Assembly (NCBI GenBank): GCA_050246015.1
Contig: JBFWWU010000001.1
Span: forward strand, 124,001 to 188,000
Origin: JTS-AC122 sp050246015
GTDB taxonomy: Bacteria > Planctomycetota > Phycisphaerae > Phycisphaerales > UBA1924
Direction of reading: 5' to 3'
Length of the DNA: 64,000 nt
A model generated the notes under the pieces. That model searched no databases. It had not been told where the DNA came from and saw nothing but the letters and a program-made list of their open reading frames with translations. Positions 26,649 to 34,935 of the stretch are shown in pieces; position 1 is the stretch's first letter; each line of letters begins with the position of its first letter. The translations under genes were made by a program, and so were the position numbers.

Positions 26649-27149
26649 ATGATGACCCGCGACGTTCCAAGAACCAGATCCGCCGTCGACGCATCGCAGG
26701 ATTGGGCGTCGTTTCTTTCCGGGGTGCTCGGCGAGCAGCGGGACCTGTGCCGAACGCTCGCGGCGATGTGCGAACAGCAGGGCGTGCTGGTGCGGACGGG
26801 GGACAGCGACGGGCTGATGCGCGTGCTGTCGCACCGGCAGGCGCTGATCGATCGGATCTCGGAACTCAGCGACCTGATCACGCCGTACCGGGCGACCTGG
26901 GAATCCCGGGTGCTGGGCATCGATCCATCAAAGCGGCGGGAACTGGAGAGCGCGATCGAAGAGATCACGTCGCTCATCGAACAGATCGGGCGACAGGACG
27001 ACGCGGACCGGGCCGCGCTCGAATCGCAGCGGGCCACGCTATCGAGGGAACTTGAGGGGATCAACCGAGGCCGGGGAGCGATCGGGGCGTACTCGGGGGC
27101 CTCGGGCGCCGGTTCGGCCGGGCCCCGCTTCCAGGACTGCAACGGATGA
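26649..27149 (+). CDS. FlgN-like flagellar export chaperone (probable)
   Basis: This 166-residue, mostly alpha-helical, highly charged soluble protein has the layout of FlgN: a first helix with LGEQRDLCRTLAAMCEQQGVL, then a segment LMRVLSHRQALIDRISELS and a third long helix. FlgN binds the hook-filament junction proteins FlgK and FlgL before export. Sequence similarity in this family is low, so the assignment rests on helix pattern, length and position in a flagellar gene cluster. The C-terminus is Gly/Ser-rich. The stop overlaps the start of the histidine kinase by four bases (ATGA), showing coupling. Alternative: a generic coiled-coil partner of the kinase. Confidence 0.5.
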   Translation: MMTRDVPRTRSAVDASQDWASFLSGVLGEQRDLCRTLAAMCEQQGVLVRTGDSDGLMRVLSHRQALIDRISELSDLITPYRATWESRVLGIDPSKRRELESAIEEITSLIEQIGRQDDADRAALESQRATLSRELEGINRGRGAIGAYSGASGAGSAGPRFQDCNG

Positions 27150-28153
27150 GCGAGCAGCACACCCAGCGGGCGGAGTTCGGGTCGCTCTCGGCGGGCGAAC
27201 TCTCGCAGGTGCTCACGCACTTCAACGAGGCGGCCGCCAGGCTTCAGCAGACGCACGAGCAACTCCGCGGCGAGGTCGCGCGGCTGCAGCGCGAACTGAA
27301 CGCGGCGAACGAAGAGATCGCCCGGAGTCGGCACCTGGCGGCGCTGGGTGAGATGGCCGCGGGGATCGCTCACGAGGTGCGCAATCCGCTCGGATCCATC
27401 CGGTTGCTGGCCAAGATGATCGAGGATGACCTTTACGATCGCCCGGATCAGCGGGCGCTGGCCGGAAAGATCCTGCTGGCGGTGCGCGGGCTCGACGCGG
27501 TGGTGGGCGACGTGCTGTCATTCTCCCGGACCATGGTGGCGAGCAAGTCCAGATGCCGGACGGCCGACGTGCTGGAAGCGGCGGTGTCGGAATCGATCGC
27601 GGCGCTAGCGGGAACGAACCGGGCGGAGGCACGCTCGATCGAGGTGCGCTATGTGCCGACGGGAGCGGCGGAGGAGCATCTGCACTGCGACGCGGGGCTG
27701 ATTCACCGGGCGCTAGTCAACATCATCCAGAACGCCATTCAGGCCATGTGCCCGGATCCGGCCGATCAAAGACCGAATGAGACGCGCAAAAGTCGCGCGT
27801 CGGGTGAGCGTCCCGTTCTCGTGATCGGTGCGTCAAGTCGGCGCGTAATGGGACCCGATGGGGGAATGCGGTCGCTGACGGTTCTCAGCGTTCGCGACAA
27901 CGGTCCGGGAGTGCCGAGCGAAGTGATGGAGCGGATGTTCAACCCCTTCTTCACAACGCGAGCGGCGGGCACCGGGCTGGGACTCGCGATCGTGCACCGG
28001 ATCGTGGATGCGCACGGTGGAACCGTGCGGGTTCGGAATCACGAGTCGGGCGGCGCGATCGTGGAACTGGCGCTGCCCTGCGGCGATGAGATCGCGGACG
28101 GATCGAGCGTGGTGGTGAGGCCGGCATCGCGGGCGCCAGCGTCCGCGGCCTGA
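27146..28153 (+). CDS. Soluble sensor histidine kinase, FlrB/FleS-like
   Basis: This 335-residue cytoplasmic kinase has no membrane segment and no recognisable PAS domain. An N-terminal coiled coil (about 25-60) leads to the HisKA H-box with His76 in AAGIAHEVRNPLGS. The ATPase domain shows the N-box IIQNAIQAM (Asn196), G1 DNGPGVP (251-257), the F-box FNPFFTTR and G2 GTGLGLAIV (275-283). An unusual roughly 40-residue insertion (about 202-242) lies between N and G1. The next gene is an NtrC-type activator, and flagellar genes follow, so this is most likely the kinase of a FlrB/FlrC-like pair controlling sigma-54 dependent flagellar genes. The start overlaps the previous gene by four bases. Confidence 0.9.
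   Translation: MSEQHTQRAEFGSLSAGELSQVLTHFNEAAARLQQTHEQLRGEVARLQRELNAANEEIARSRHLAALGEMAAGIAHEVRNPLGSIRLLAKMIEDDLYDRPDQRALAGKILLAVRGLDAVVGDVLSFSRTMVASKSRCRTADVLEAAVSESIAALAGTNRAEARSIEVRYVPTGAAEEHLHCDAGLIHRALVNIIQNAIQAMCPDPADQRPNETRKSRASGERPVLVIGASSRRVMGPDGGMRSLTVLSVRDNGPGVPSEVMERMFNPFFTTRAAGTGLGLAIVHRIVDAHGGTVRVRNHESGGAIVELALPCGDEIADGSSVVVRPASRAPASAA
27781..27801. repeat. Inverted repeat inside the histidine kinase insertion
   Basis: GACGCGC and GCGCGTC form a perfect 7-base stem around a 7-base loop. The hairpin lies within the stretch that encodes the extra residues between the N- and G1-boxes of the kinase. Confidence 0.45.
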
Positions 28154-28197
28154 AGACAAGCGAGAGTACAAGCGACCCCGAGACGGGTCAGGGAGCA

Positions 28198-29727
28198 ATG
28201 GATATGAGCATCGTGCTGATTGTGGACGACAAGGACTTGCTTCGGGACAGCATCGGACAGACCCTGCAGCGCGCCGGGTTCACGGTCGTCACGGCGTCGG
28301 ACGGCACCATGGCGCTCGAGTTGATCGCCAAGCGCCGGCCGGATGCCGTGGTGACGGATCTTCGCATGCCGGGCATGACGGGGCTCGAACTGATCGAGCG
28401 GATCCGCGAGATCGACGACGAACTGCCGATCGTGATGATGACGGCGTTCAGCACGGTGGAGACGGCGGTCGAGGCGATCAAACTCGGCGCGTACGACTAC
28501 GTGACCAAGCCGTTCGAGGGGGACGAACTGATCATCGCGGTGAAGCGGGCGATCGAGCATTCCCGGGTGGTGCGTGAGAACACGCTGCTTCGTCGCGCGA
28601 GCGAAACGGTCGCGGCGAGCGCGGCGCCGGGGAGCGGCGCGACCGGGATCGACCGCATCATCGGCAACTCGCCGGCGATCCGGCGCGTGAAGGAACAGGT
28701 CCAGGCGCTGGCGGACTCGCAGGGCACGGTGCTGATCTGCGGGGAATCCGGCACGGGCAAGGAAGTGGTGGCGCGGGCGATCCACGAGATGAGCCCGCGG
28801 CGAGAGGAGGCGTTCCTGGCGGTCAACTGTGCCGCGTTGTCGGAATCGCTGCTGGAAAGCGAACTGTTCGGGCACGAGAAGGGCGCGTTCACGGGCGCCG
28901 AGCGGCTGCGCAAGGGGCGCTTCGAGTTGGCGGACCGCGGGACGCTGCTGCTGGATGAGATCAGCGAGATCGGGACGCACGTGCAGGCGAAGTTGCTGCG
29001 GGTCCTACAGGAACGGAGCCTGGAGCGCGTGGGGTCGTCGCTGAACATCGGCGTGGACGTGCGCGTGATCGCGACGAGCAACCGGGACTTGCCCAAGGCG
29101 GCGGCGGCGGGCGAGTTCCGTCAGGACCTGTTTTTCCGGCTCAACGTGCTGCCGATTCACCTGCCGCCGCTGCGAGACCGGATCGAGGATGTGCCGCTGC
29201 TGTGCGAGGCGTTCCTGGCGGAAACGGCTCGTCGCGAGGGCACGGAACCGAAGCGATTTGATGCCGACGCGATGATGATCCTGCAGCGGTACGACTGGCC
29301 GGGCAACGTGCGCGAACTCCAGAACATCTGCGAGCGAGCGGCGGTGCTGTCGAAGGACCAGACGATCGGGAGGCAACTCGTAGAGCCGTGGCTGTCGGCT
29401 GGGGCCGCGGCGTCGCCGGCGCGGGAACCGGGCCGCATCGGCGCGGCGCCGTCGATCGTCGGACCGCGCGTGCTGGCGAGTCCGATCGGGGCGTCGAGCC
29501 TGCCGCTGACGGAGGCCAAGCCGATGACGACGGATCGAGCCGCCGCGCTGTCGGTGCTCGAGGGTCGCCCGCTGGAGGACATCGAGCGCGAGGCGATCGT
29601 GTTGACGCTGCAGCGGTTCCACGGGCATCGCCAGCGCACGGCCAGCGCCTTGGGCATCGGGGTGCGCACGCTGGGGCTGAAGCTCAAGAAGTGGAAGGAA
29701 CTGAAACTGGTCGAAGAGACGCTGTAG
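28198..29727 (+). CDS. Sigma-54 dependent response regulator (NtrC family, FlrC-like)
   Basis: This 509-residue activator has three domains. The receiver has Asp54 as phosphoacceptor (VVTDLRMPG), Thr82 and Lys104 (VTKPF). The AAA+ domain has Walker A GESGTGKE (182-189), the sigma-54 contact loop GAFTGA (229-234), Walker B LLLDEISEIG and the arginine-finger region RQDLFFRLNVLPI. The C-terminal Fis-type helix-turn-helix is about 460-500 (HRQRTASALGIGVRTLGLKLKKW). ATG 28198 follows an AGGGAG ribosome site at good spacing. It should open promoters used by RNA polymerase with sigma-54 once phosphorylated by the adjacent kinase. The flgB operon begins 247 bases downstream behind a sigma-54-like site. 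Confidence 0.95.
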   Translation: MDMSIVLIVDDKDLLRDSIGQTLQRAGFTVVTASDGTMALELIAKRRPDAVVTDLRMPGMTGLELIERIREIDDELPIVMMTAFSTVETAVEAIKLGAYDYVTKPFEGDELIIAVKRAIEHSRVVRENTLLRRASETVAASAAPGSGATGIDRIIGNSPAIRRVKEQVQALADSQGTVLICGESGTGKEVVARAIHEMSPRREEAFLAVNCAALSESLLESELFGHEKGAFTGAERLRKGRFELADRGTLLLDEISEIGTHVQAKLLRVLQERSLERVGSSLNIGVDVRVIATSNRDLPKAAAAGEFRQDLFFRLNVLPIHLPPLRDRIEDVPLLCEAFLAETARREGTEPKRFDADAMMILQRYDWPGNVRELQNICERAAVLSKDQTIGRQLVEPWLSAGAAASPAREPGRIGAAPSIVGPRVLASPIGASSLPLTEAKPMTTDRAAALSVLEGRPLEDIEREAIVLTLQRFHGHRQRTASALGIGVRTLGLKLKKWKELKLVEETL

Positions 29728-29846
29728 GACGGTTCGGCGGGATCATCGGCCGGTCACTGCGTCCGCCGACTCGCCCGCTGATGGGTTGGTCGGCGGTTTG
29801 TTCAGGCTGACGGGGCGGGAAGGTTCGCCCCTTGACGGTTCGAGAC

Positions 29847-29862
29847 TGGCGCAGCGGATGCG
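29847..29862 (+). promoter_or_regulatory. Candidate sigma-54 promoter upstream of flgB
   Basis: TGGCGCAGCGGATGCG has GG at 29848-29849 and GC at 29860-29861 with exactly ten bases between, matching the sigma-54 core GG-N10-GC; the -24 element TGGC is perfect and the -12 element is ATGC instead of TTGC. Transcription would begin near 29873, about 100 bases before flgB. The neighbouring NtrC-type activator makes this plausible. No other regulatory element was seen in the 246-base gap. Confidence 0.45.
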
Positions 29863-29973
29863 CGAGGCGCACGGGTTGACTGCCGGGACGGCGCGGAAGC
29901 CACGGGCAGCGCTGATTCGGCGCACGGCCGGGGCCGCTGGGCTCGGCCCGGCATTTGCGGAGGCATCGGAAGC

Positions 29974-30417
29974 ATGTTCATCGACGAGGTGACAAGTTCT
30001 GGCGCGATGCCGACCCTGGAGATGATGATGCGCTTCGCGGGGGCGCGGCAGCGGGTGCTGTCGCACAACATCGCGAACATTGATACGCCGAACTTCCGGC
30101 CGGCGGATGTTTCGCCGAGCGGCTTCCAACGGGCGCTGGCCGAGGCGGTGCAGCGCCGTCGAGCGGCGACGGGCGGAGAGACGGGCGAACTGGCCTGGAA
30201 GGACACCCGCGAGGTTCGGGCCGTCCCGGGCGGCGCGGGGGGGCTTGAACTTTCGCCTCGCACGCACTCGGGGAACATCCTGTTCCACGATCGCAACAAC
30301 CGCGACCTGGAACGGACGATGCAGGATGTGGTGGAGAACGTGACGGTGTTCCGAACGGCCGTGGATTTCATGCGGGGCCGGGCGGAGATCCTCAAACTGG
30401 CGATGACGGAACGATAA
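29974..30417 (+). CDS. flgB: Flagellar basal-body rod protein FlgB
   Basis: FlgB is a proximal rod subunit of the flagellar basal body in the periplasm, exported by the flagellar type III apparatus. The 147-residue protein carries the rod-family N-terminal motif QRVLSHNIANIDTPNFR (about 28-44) and a C-terminal amphipathic helix VENVTVFRTAVDFMRGRAEILKLAM. The middle is a short Ala/Arg/Gly-rich loop. It is the first structural gene of the flagellar operon; flgC follows nine bases later. The start is preceded by GGAGG and GGA elements. Confidence 0.95.
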   Translation: MFIDEVTSSGAMPTLEMMMRFAGARQRVLSHNIANIDTPNFRPADVSPSGFQRALAEAVQRRRAATGGETGELAWKDTREVRAVPGGAGGLELSPRTHSGNILFHDRNNRDLERTMQDVVENVTVFRTAVDFMRGRAEILKLAMTER

Positions 30418-30426
30418 CGCAGACCC

Positions 30427-30855
30427 ATGTACGGCGCCCTGGACATATCGACGAGCGGCATGACGGCGCAGCGGGCGCGGATCGAGGCGATCGCCGCGAA
30501 CATCGCGAACAAGGACGCGATCCTCGACTCCGGTGGCGAACTGAGCCCGTATCGCGCGCGGCGGGTGTTCTTCGCGCCGGGTGATCCGAGCGCCAAGACC
30601 GCCGCGGGGCGGGCGCTGGGCGTACACGTTTCCCGGATCGAACTCGATCAGTCACCGGTGAGTTGGAAGCACGACCCGGACAATCCGTACGCCGCCAAGA
30701 GCGGACCGCGCGCCGGCTACGTGCCCGAGCCGAGCGTGGATCCGGTGTTCGAGCAGATCAACGCGATGGAAGCGGCCCGGGCGTACGAGGCGAACGTGGT
30801 CGCGGCGGAAGCAACCAAGGCAATGACGGCCCAGGCGCTGCGCCTGCTGGCGTGA
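30427..30855 (+). CDS. flgC: Flagellar basal-body rod protein FlgC
   Basis: FlgC is the second proximal rod subunit. The 142-residue protein begins YGALDISTSGMTAQRARIE and ends with EQINAMEAARAYEANVVAAE, the paired N- and C-terminal heptad helices that pack in the rod. The first helix shows the family phrase IEAIAANIANKDAI, a variant of the usual NIANANT. It is placed canonically between flgB and fliE and is 23 bases upstream of fliE. Confidence 0.95.
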   Translation: MYGALDISTSGMTAQRARIEAIAANIANKDAILDSGGELSPYRARRVFFAPGDPSAKTAAGRALGVHVSRIELDQSPVSWKHDPDNPYAAKSGPRAGYVPEPSVDPVFEQINAMEAARAYEANVVAAEATKAMTAQALRLLA

Positions 30856-30878
30856 CGCTTCTTTGAGCAAGGTGCAGC

Positions 30879-31196
30879 ATGACCGATCCACTTGGATTCA
30901 TCAACCGGATAGCACCGGGGTCCGCGACGCCCGAGGCGGCGACCCGGCTCGGCGCGGATCCCGCCGGCGCGCAGGGCCCGTCGTTCAAGGACGTTCTGCT
31001 GAAGAACATCGACCAGGTGAACAAACTGCAGCAGGAGGCGACGCAAGCGACCGAGGACCTGATGACCGGGAAGCGCGGGGATCTGGAAGGCGTGATCCTT
31101 GCGACGCACAAGGCGGACACGGCGTTTCGCATGCTGCTCTCGGTGCGGAACAAGGTGCAATCCGCGCTGGAAGAAGTGAAGCAAATGCGCGTGTGA
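30879..31196 (+). CDS. fliE: Flagellar hook-basal body protein FliE
   Basis: FliE is the adaptor that joins the MS ring (FliF) to the rod (FlgB). The 105-residue length is typical. The conserved central block PSFKDVLLKNIDQVNKLQQEA and the C-terminal HKADTAFRMLLSVRNKVQSALEEVKQMRV identify it. It sits in the canonical flgB-flgC-fliE-fliF order. Confidence 0.95.
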   Translation: MTDPLGFINRIAPGSATPEAATRLGADPAGAQGPSFKDVLLKNIDQVNKLQQEATQATEDLMTGKRGDLEGVILATHKADTAFRMLLSVRNKVQSALEEVKQMRV

Positions 31197-31322
31197 CCGC
31201 GCACGCCGTGCCGATCCGCCGCGCAATCTTTGTCGCGTGCCGGGAACATCTCGGGGTTTCAAGCGCGTCATCCCGCGCGGCCGAACCTAGAACGCACGCC
31301 GTGATTCTCACCGCGTGCGGAC

Positions 31323-31328
31323 AGGAGG
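31323..31328 (+). promoter_or_regulatory. Ribosome binding site that sets the fliF start
   Basis: A perfect AGGAGG lies seven bases before the TTG at 31336. It falls inside the longer reading frame that opens with GTG 31315, so it favours the TTG as the real fliF start. Confidence 0.65.
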
Positions 31329-31335
31329 CCGGCGG

Positions 31336-33048
31336 TTGGAACGCATTCGGCGACTGCTTCAGACGATCGGGGCGCAACTGGGGAAGTTGTCGCCGACGCA
31401 CAAGTTGCTGATCGGCAGCCTGGTCGTCGTCGCGCTGATGGCGCTGTTCCTGGTCTCGCAGTATGCCGGGAGCCCCAAGATGATCGAACTGCTCCCCGGC
31501 GCTTCGGCGGACGCGATCTCCCGGGCCCGGGTGTATCTGGAAACGGCCCAACTTCCATACAAGGACGTGAACGGGAAACTCTCAGTTCCCGCCGAGCGGC
31601 ACATGTCGATCCTGGCGGCGCTGGGCGAAGCCGGCAAACTGCCGGACGATGCGTCGGTAACGTTCCGCAACTACATCGAGAAGCAGAACTGGATGAATCC
31701 CAAGTCGGAGAACGACCGGATCTTCAACACCGCGCTGGAAAACACGCTGGCGCTGGTGATCAAGAACTTCCGCGGGATCGAGTCGGCCACGGTCGTCATC
31801 GACGCGCCGGAGCAGCGCGGCATCGGCGCGAGTTTCCGCAAGCCCACGGCGTCGGTGATCGTCTTCACTCGCGGCGGGGCAGCGCTGGGGCAGTCAACCG
31901 TCGATGCGATCGCCGCCACCGTTTCCAGCGCCAAGTCCGGGCTGGATCCCCGGAACGTGAACGTCACCGACGGGACGACCGGCCGGCGCTTCGCCGCACG
32001 CAATGACGACGATCTGGCCGCGTCATCCTACATGGAGCACATGGCCAAGTTCGAGGAGTACGTGCAGTCGAAGATCGCCAATCATCTGGCGTACATCCGC
32101 GGCGTGAGCATCGCGGTGAGCGCACAGGTGGACGTGCGAAAAACGACGTCGCACAACCGCACGGTGAAGCCCAAGGGCGCGGGGTCCGAAACGCTGCTTT
32201 CCAAAGAAACCAGCACGACGTCGAGCACCTCGCAGCCCAGCAGCGGCGGCGAGCCCGGGATCGGGGCGAACATCAGCCTCGATATCAACACGGCGGGCGG
32301 CGCCGGCGCCGCTTCCAAGGACGACAACTCGGAGACCGCCTTCGAGTCCTCGTTCGGCTTCAAGGACGACCAGGTGGTAGATCCGCGGGGCATGCCGACG
32401 AAGATCAATGCGACGATCGGCGTGCCGCGGGACTATGTCGCGGCACTGTGGGAGCAGGCGCAGGGTCAAAGCGCCGGCGGCAAGTCGCCGAGCGATGCGG
32501 ATCTGCAACCCATCTTCGACGCCGAGAAGACCCGGCTGGAAAAGGCGATCGCCCCGCTGATCGAGACCGATGCGCCGGCGGGCTCACCGGCGGACCAGAC
32601 GTTCAAGGCGGGCAGCGTCGTGGTGTCGATGATCCCGGTCGCCGGACTCGGCGGAGTGTCGGTTCCCGGAGGCGGGACCGGTGGAGGCGCCGATGGCGCG
32701 GGCCTGCTGGGGGGCGGGACGCTGGCGCTCTCGGGGTGGGTCAAGCAAGCGGTGCTGGGGGTGCTCGCGCTTCTGGCGATGGGCATGATGGTGATGATGA
32801 CGCGCAAGGCCGGCAAGCCCGCGGAACTCCCGACGGCGGAAGAAATCGTCGGCGTGCCGCCGGCGCTGGCGAACGCCAACGACCTGGTGGGCGAAGCGGA
32901 AGAGAGCGAGACGGCGATGCTGGGCATCGAGGTGGACGACGACGAACTGAAGGTGAAGAAGATGCTGGACCAGGTAGGCGACCTGGTGAAGTCCAAGCCG
33001 AGCGAGGCCGCCGCGCTCTTTACTCGATGGGTGCAGCCGGAAGGCTAA
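31336..33048 (+). CDS. fliF: Flagellar MS-ring protein FliF
   Basis: FliF builds the MS ring in the inner membrane around which the motor and export gate assemble. With the TTG start the protein has 570 residues. The first transmembrane helix (LLIGSLVVVALMALFLVSQ, about 23-42) is followed by the YscJ-type ring-building domains; KLSVPAERHMSILAALGEAGKLP and the NALENTLALVIKNFRGIESATVVID block are typical. A second helix (AVLGVLALLAMGMMVMMTRK, near 475-495) precedes the cytoplasmic tail, whose last 30 residues (VKKMLDQVGDLVKSKPSEAAALFTRWV) should bind FliG. A long Ser/Gly/Thr-rich region lies at about 280-330. GTG 31315 is the alternative start but lacks a ribosome site. Confidence 0.95.
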   Translation: MERIRRLLQTIGAQLGKLSPTHKLLIGSLVVVALMALFLVSQYAGSPKMIELLPGASADAISRARVYLETAQLPYKDVNGKLSVPAERHMSILAALGEAGKLPDDASVTFRNYIEKQNWMNPKSENDRIFNTALENTLALVIKNFRGIESATVVIDAPEQRGIGASFRKPTASVIVFTRGGAALGQSTVDAIAATVSSAKSGLDPRNVNVTDGTTGRRFAARNDDDLAASSYMEHMAKFEEYVQSKIANHLAYIRGVSIAVSAQVDVRKTTSHNRTVKPKGAGSETLLSKETSTTSSTSQPSSGGEPGIGANISLDINTAGGAGAASKDDNSETAFESSFGFKDDQVVDPRGMPTKINATIGVPRDYVAALWEQAQGQSAGGKSPSDADLQPIFDAEKTRLEKAIAPLIETDAPAGSPADQTFKAGSVVVSMIPVAGLGGVSVPGGGTGGGADGAGLLGGGTLALSGWVKQAVLGVLALLAMGMMVMMTRKAGKPAELPTAEEIVGVPPALANANDLVGEAEESETAMLGIEVDDDELKVKKMLDQVGDLVKSKPSEAAALFTRWVQPEG

Positions 33049-33129
33049 TGGAGCGTGCGATGATCGCCCGCTGGGAGGTCGAGGGAGGCGCGTCCGCCGC
33101 GTGATTCGGTTCTCGGGAGCAACGGTGCC

Positions 33130-34170
33130 ATGCCGCGCAAGCCAGGTGAAACACTTCCGGACGATGCCTCGTTGCTGGATCCGCTGACCAAGGCGGCGAT
33201 CCTGCTGATGACGCTCGATACGACGACGGCGAGCCTGCTGCTCAAGAGCATCCCGACGGACGCGGTGGAGGAAGTGACGCGCGAACTGGCGGGCCTGGGG
33301 CGAGTGTCGGATCCGCTGCGTCATGCGGTGGTCGAAGAGTTCTACAACCTGTCGATGGCGAGCGCGTACATGAACGAGGGGGGGCTGCAGTACGCCAAGG
33401 TGTTGCTGAAGGAGTCGATGGACTCGGGGACGGCGGAGAAACTGCTGGGGCAGATCCAGACGCAGGTGCAGAAGACGCCGTTTTCGTTCCTTCAGAAGGC
33501 CGAGAGCGAGAACCTGCTGACGTTCATCCAGGACGAGCACCCGCAGACGATCGCGCTGATCGTGTGCCACCTGTCGCACCACAAGGCGGCCGAGATCCTG
33601 TCGGGCCTGCCGATCCAGAAGCAGGTCGAGGTCATCAAGCGCATCGCGAACATGGAGCAGACCAGCCCGGAAGTCATCCGCGAGGTGGAGCGGGGACTTG
33701 AGGGGCGATTGTCGAACATGCTGATGCAATCGATGGAGAAGTCCGGCGGGGTGCCGACCGTTGCGGAGATCCTGAACCTGGCGGACCGCGCGTCGGAGAA
33801 GTCGATCATGGAGGGTCTGGAAGCGGACGACCCGGAACTGGTGGAAGAGATCCGCCGCCTGATGTTCGTGTTCGAGGACGTCAAGCAGGTGGACGACAAG
33901 GGGATCCAGACGATCCTGAAGGAAGTGGACAACGACCAGTTGGCGCTGGCGCTCAAGACGGCGTCGGACGAACTCAAGAACAAGATCTTCGGGAACATGT
34001 CGGAGCGTGCCGCGACGCTCATCAAGGAGGACATGCAATACATGGGTCCGGTTCGCGTGAGCGACGTCGAGGCGGCCCAGCAGCGAATCGTGGACATCGT
34101 GCGCCGACTCGAGGACTCGGGCGAGATCATCATCGCCGGGCGCGGCGGAGAATCCGACCTGATCGTCTAA
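33130..34170 (+). CDS. fliG: Flagellar motor switch protein FliG
   Basis: FliG is the torque-generating rotor protein on the cytoplasmic face of the MS ring. The 346-residue protein has the three FliG domains: an N-terminal FliF-binding domain (about 10-110), the middle domain with EHPQTIALIVCHL (about 136-148), and the C-terminal charged domain with DDPELVEEIRRLMFVFEDV, LALALKTASDEL and MSERAATLIKEDMQYMGPVR. The charged residues that face MotA are present in the last block. It follows fliF by 81 bases. Confidence 0.97.
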   Translation: MPRKPGETLPDDASLLDPLTKAAILLMTLDTTTASLLLKSIPTDAVEEVTRELAGLGRVSDPLRHAVVEEFYNLSMASAYMNEGGLQYAKVLLKESMDSGTAEKLLGQIQTQVQKTPFSFLQKAESENLLTFIQDEHPQTIALIVCHLSHHKAAEILSGLPIQKQVEVIKRIANMEQTSPEVIREVERGLEGRLSNMLMQSMEKSGGVPTVAEILNLADRASEKSIMEGLEADDPELVEEIRRLMFVFEDVKQVDDKGIQTILKEVDNDQLALALKTASDELKNKIFGNMSERAATLIKEDMQYMGPVRVSDVEAAQQRIVDIVRRLEDSGEIIIAGRGGESDLIV

Positions 34171-34188
34171 CCGCCTATCGAGATCCCC

Positions 34189-34935
34189 ATGACCGTGATC
34201 AAGAACTCCATGTCGCGCACCATTGCCCGCGACGCGCTCGTCCTGGACCTGGCGGACGTGCGCATGCAGGCGCAGATCCTGATCGATCAGGCGCGGAAGC
34301 AGGCCGAGCAGATCGTCTCGTCGGCCCGCGCCGAGCGCGAGCGGCTCATCGCCGGGGCAAACGAGCAGGGGCACAAGGACGGCTACGCGAAGGGGTTCTC
34401 CGCGGGACAGGCGGCCGGGGCCAAGCAGGGCGCCGAGGCGGGCCTGAAGGAGCATCGCGCCGCGCTGGAGGTCCTTCAGAAGTCCTGGACGCAGGCGCTC
34501 GATGCCTTTGCGTCGCAGCGCGACGCGCTGATGCTCGATGCCAACTCCGGCGTGATCGGGCTGGCGCTGGAGATCGCGCAGCGCGTCGTGAAGCGCGCGG
34601 TCCAGGCGGATCCCGCGGGCGTCGTCGAGCAGGTGCGCTCGGCCCTTCAGTTGACGCTCGAGCCCAGCCGGGTGCGAGTCCGCGTGCATCCCTCGTCCGC
34701 CGACGTGGTCGCCCGAGCGCTGCCCGACGTTCAATCGCGGCTGCAGAATGTATCGCACGTGGAACTGGTCGGGGATGACACCGTTGAGCCGGGCGGGTGC
34801 CGGGTGCTGGTCTGGCCGGTCGGAAAGAACGATCAGGGGGCGAGCGGCGCGATCGAGATCGACGCGACGATCCGGACGCAACTTGATCGCATCGCCGAGG
34901 CGCTGCTGCCGGGCCAGCCCAGGGAGGCCGCGTGA
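34189..34935 (+). CDS. fliH: Flagellar assembly protein FliH
   Basis: FliH is the peripheral stalk-like regulator of the export ATPase FliI. The 248-residue protein has an N-terminal Ala/Glu/Arg-rich helical stretch (about 25-110, ILIDQARKQAEQIVSSARAE) including a Gly-rich heptad zone (GYAKGFSAGQAAGAKQGAEAG, the GxxxG repeats typical of FliH). The C-terminal domain resembles the V/A-ATPase E subunit (LALEIAQRVVKRAV). Its stop overlaps the GTG start of fliI by four bases, as expected for partners in one complex. Confidence 0.93.
   Translation: MTVIKNSMSRTIARDALVLDLADVRMQAQILIDQARKQAEQIVSSARAERERLIAGANEQGHKDGYAKGFSAGQAAGAKQGAEAGLKEHRAALEVLQKSWTQALDAFASQRDALMLDANSGVIGLALEIAQRVVKRAVQADPAGVVEQVRSALQLTLEPSRVRVRVHPSSADVVARALPDVQSRLQNVSHVELVGDDTVEPGGCRVLVWPVGKNDQGASGAIEIDATIRTQLDRIAEALLPGQPREAA

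Noticed and set aside
29945..29960. Second GG-N10-GC match (CGGCCCGGCATTTGCG) just before flgB
   Set aside because: The transcript would start about four bases before the flgB ATG, leaving no ribosome site; it also overlaps the GGAGG used for translation.
32584..34881. A 765-codon open frame opposite fliF, fliG and fliH
   Set aside because: It spans three well-identified flagellar genes on the other strand and contains only Leu/Arg/His-rich low-complexity sequence.
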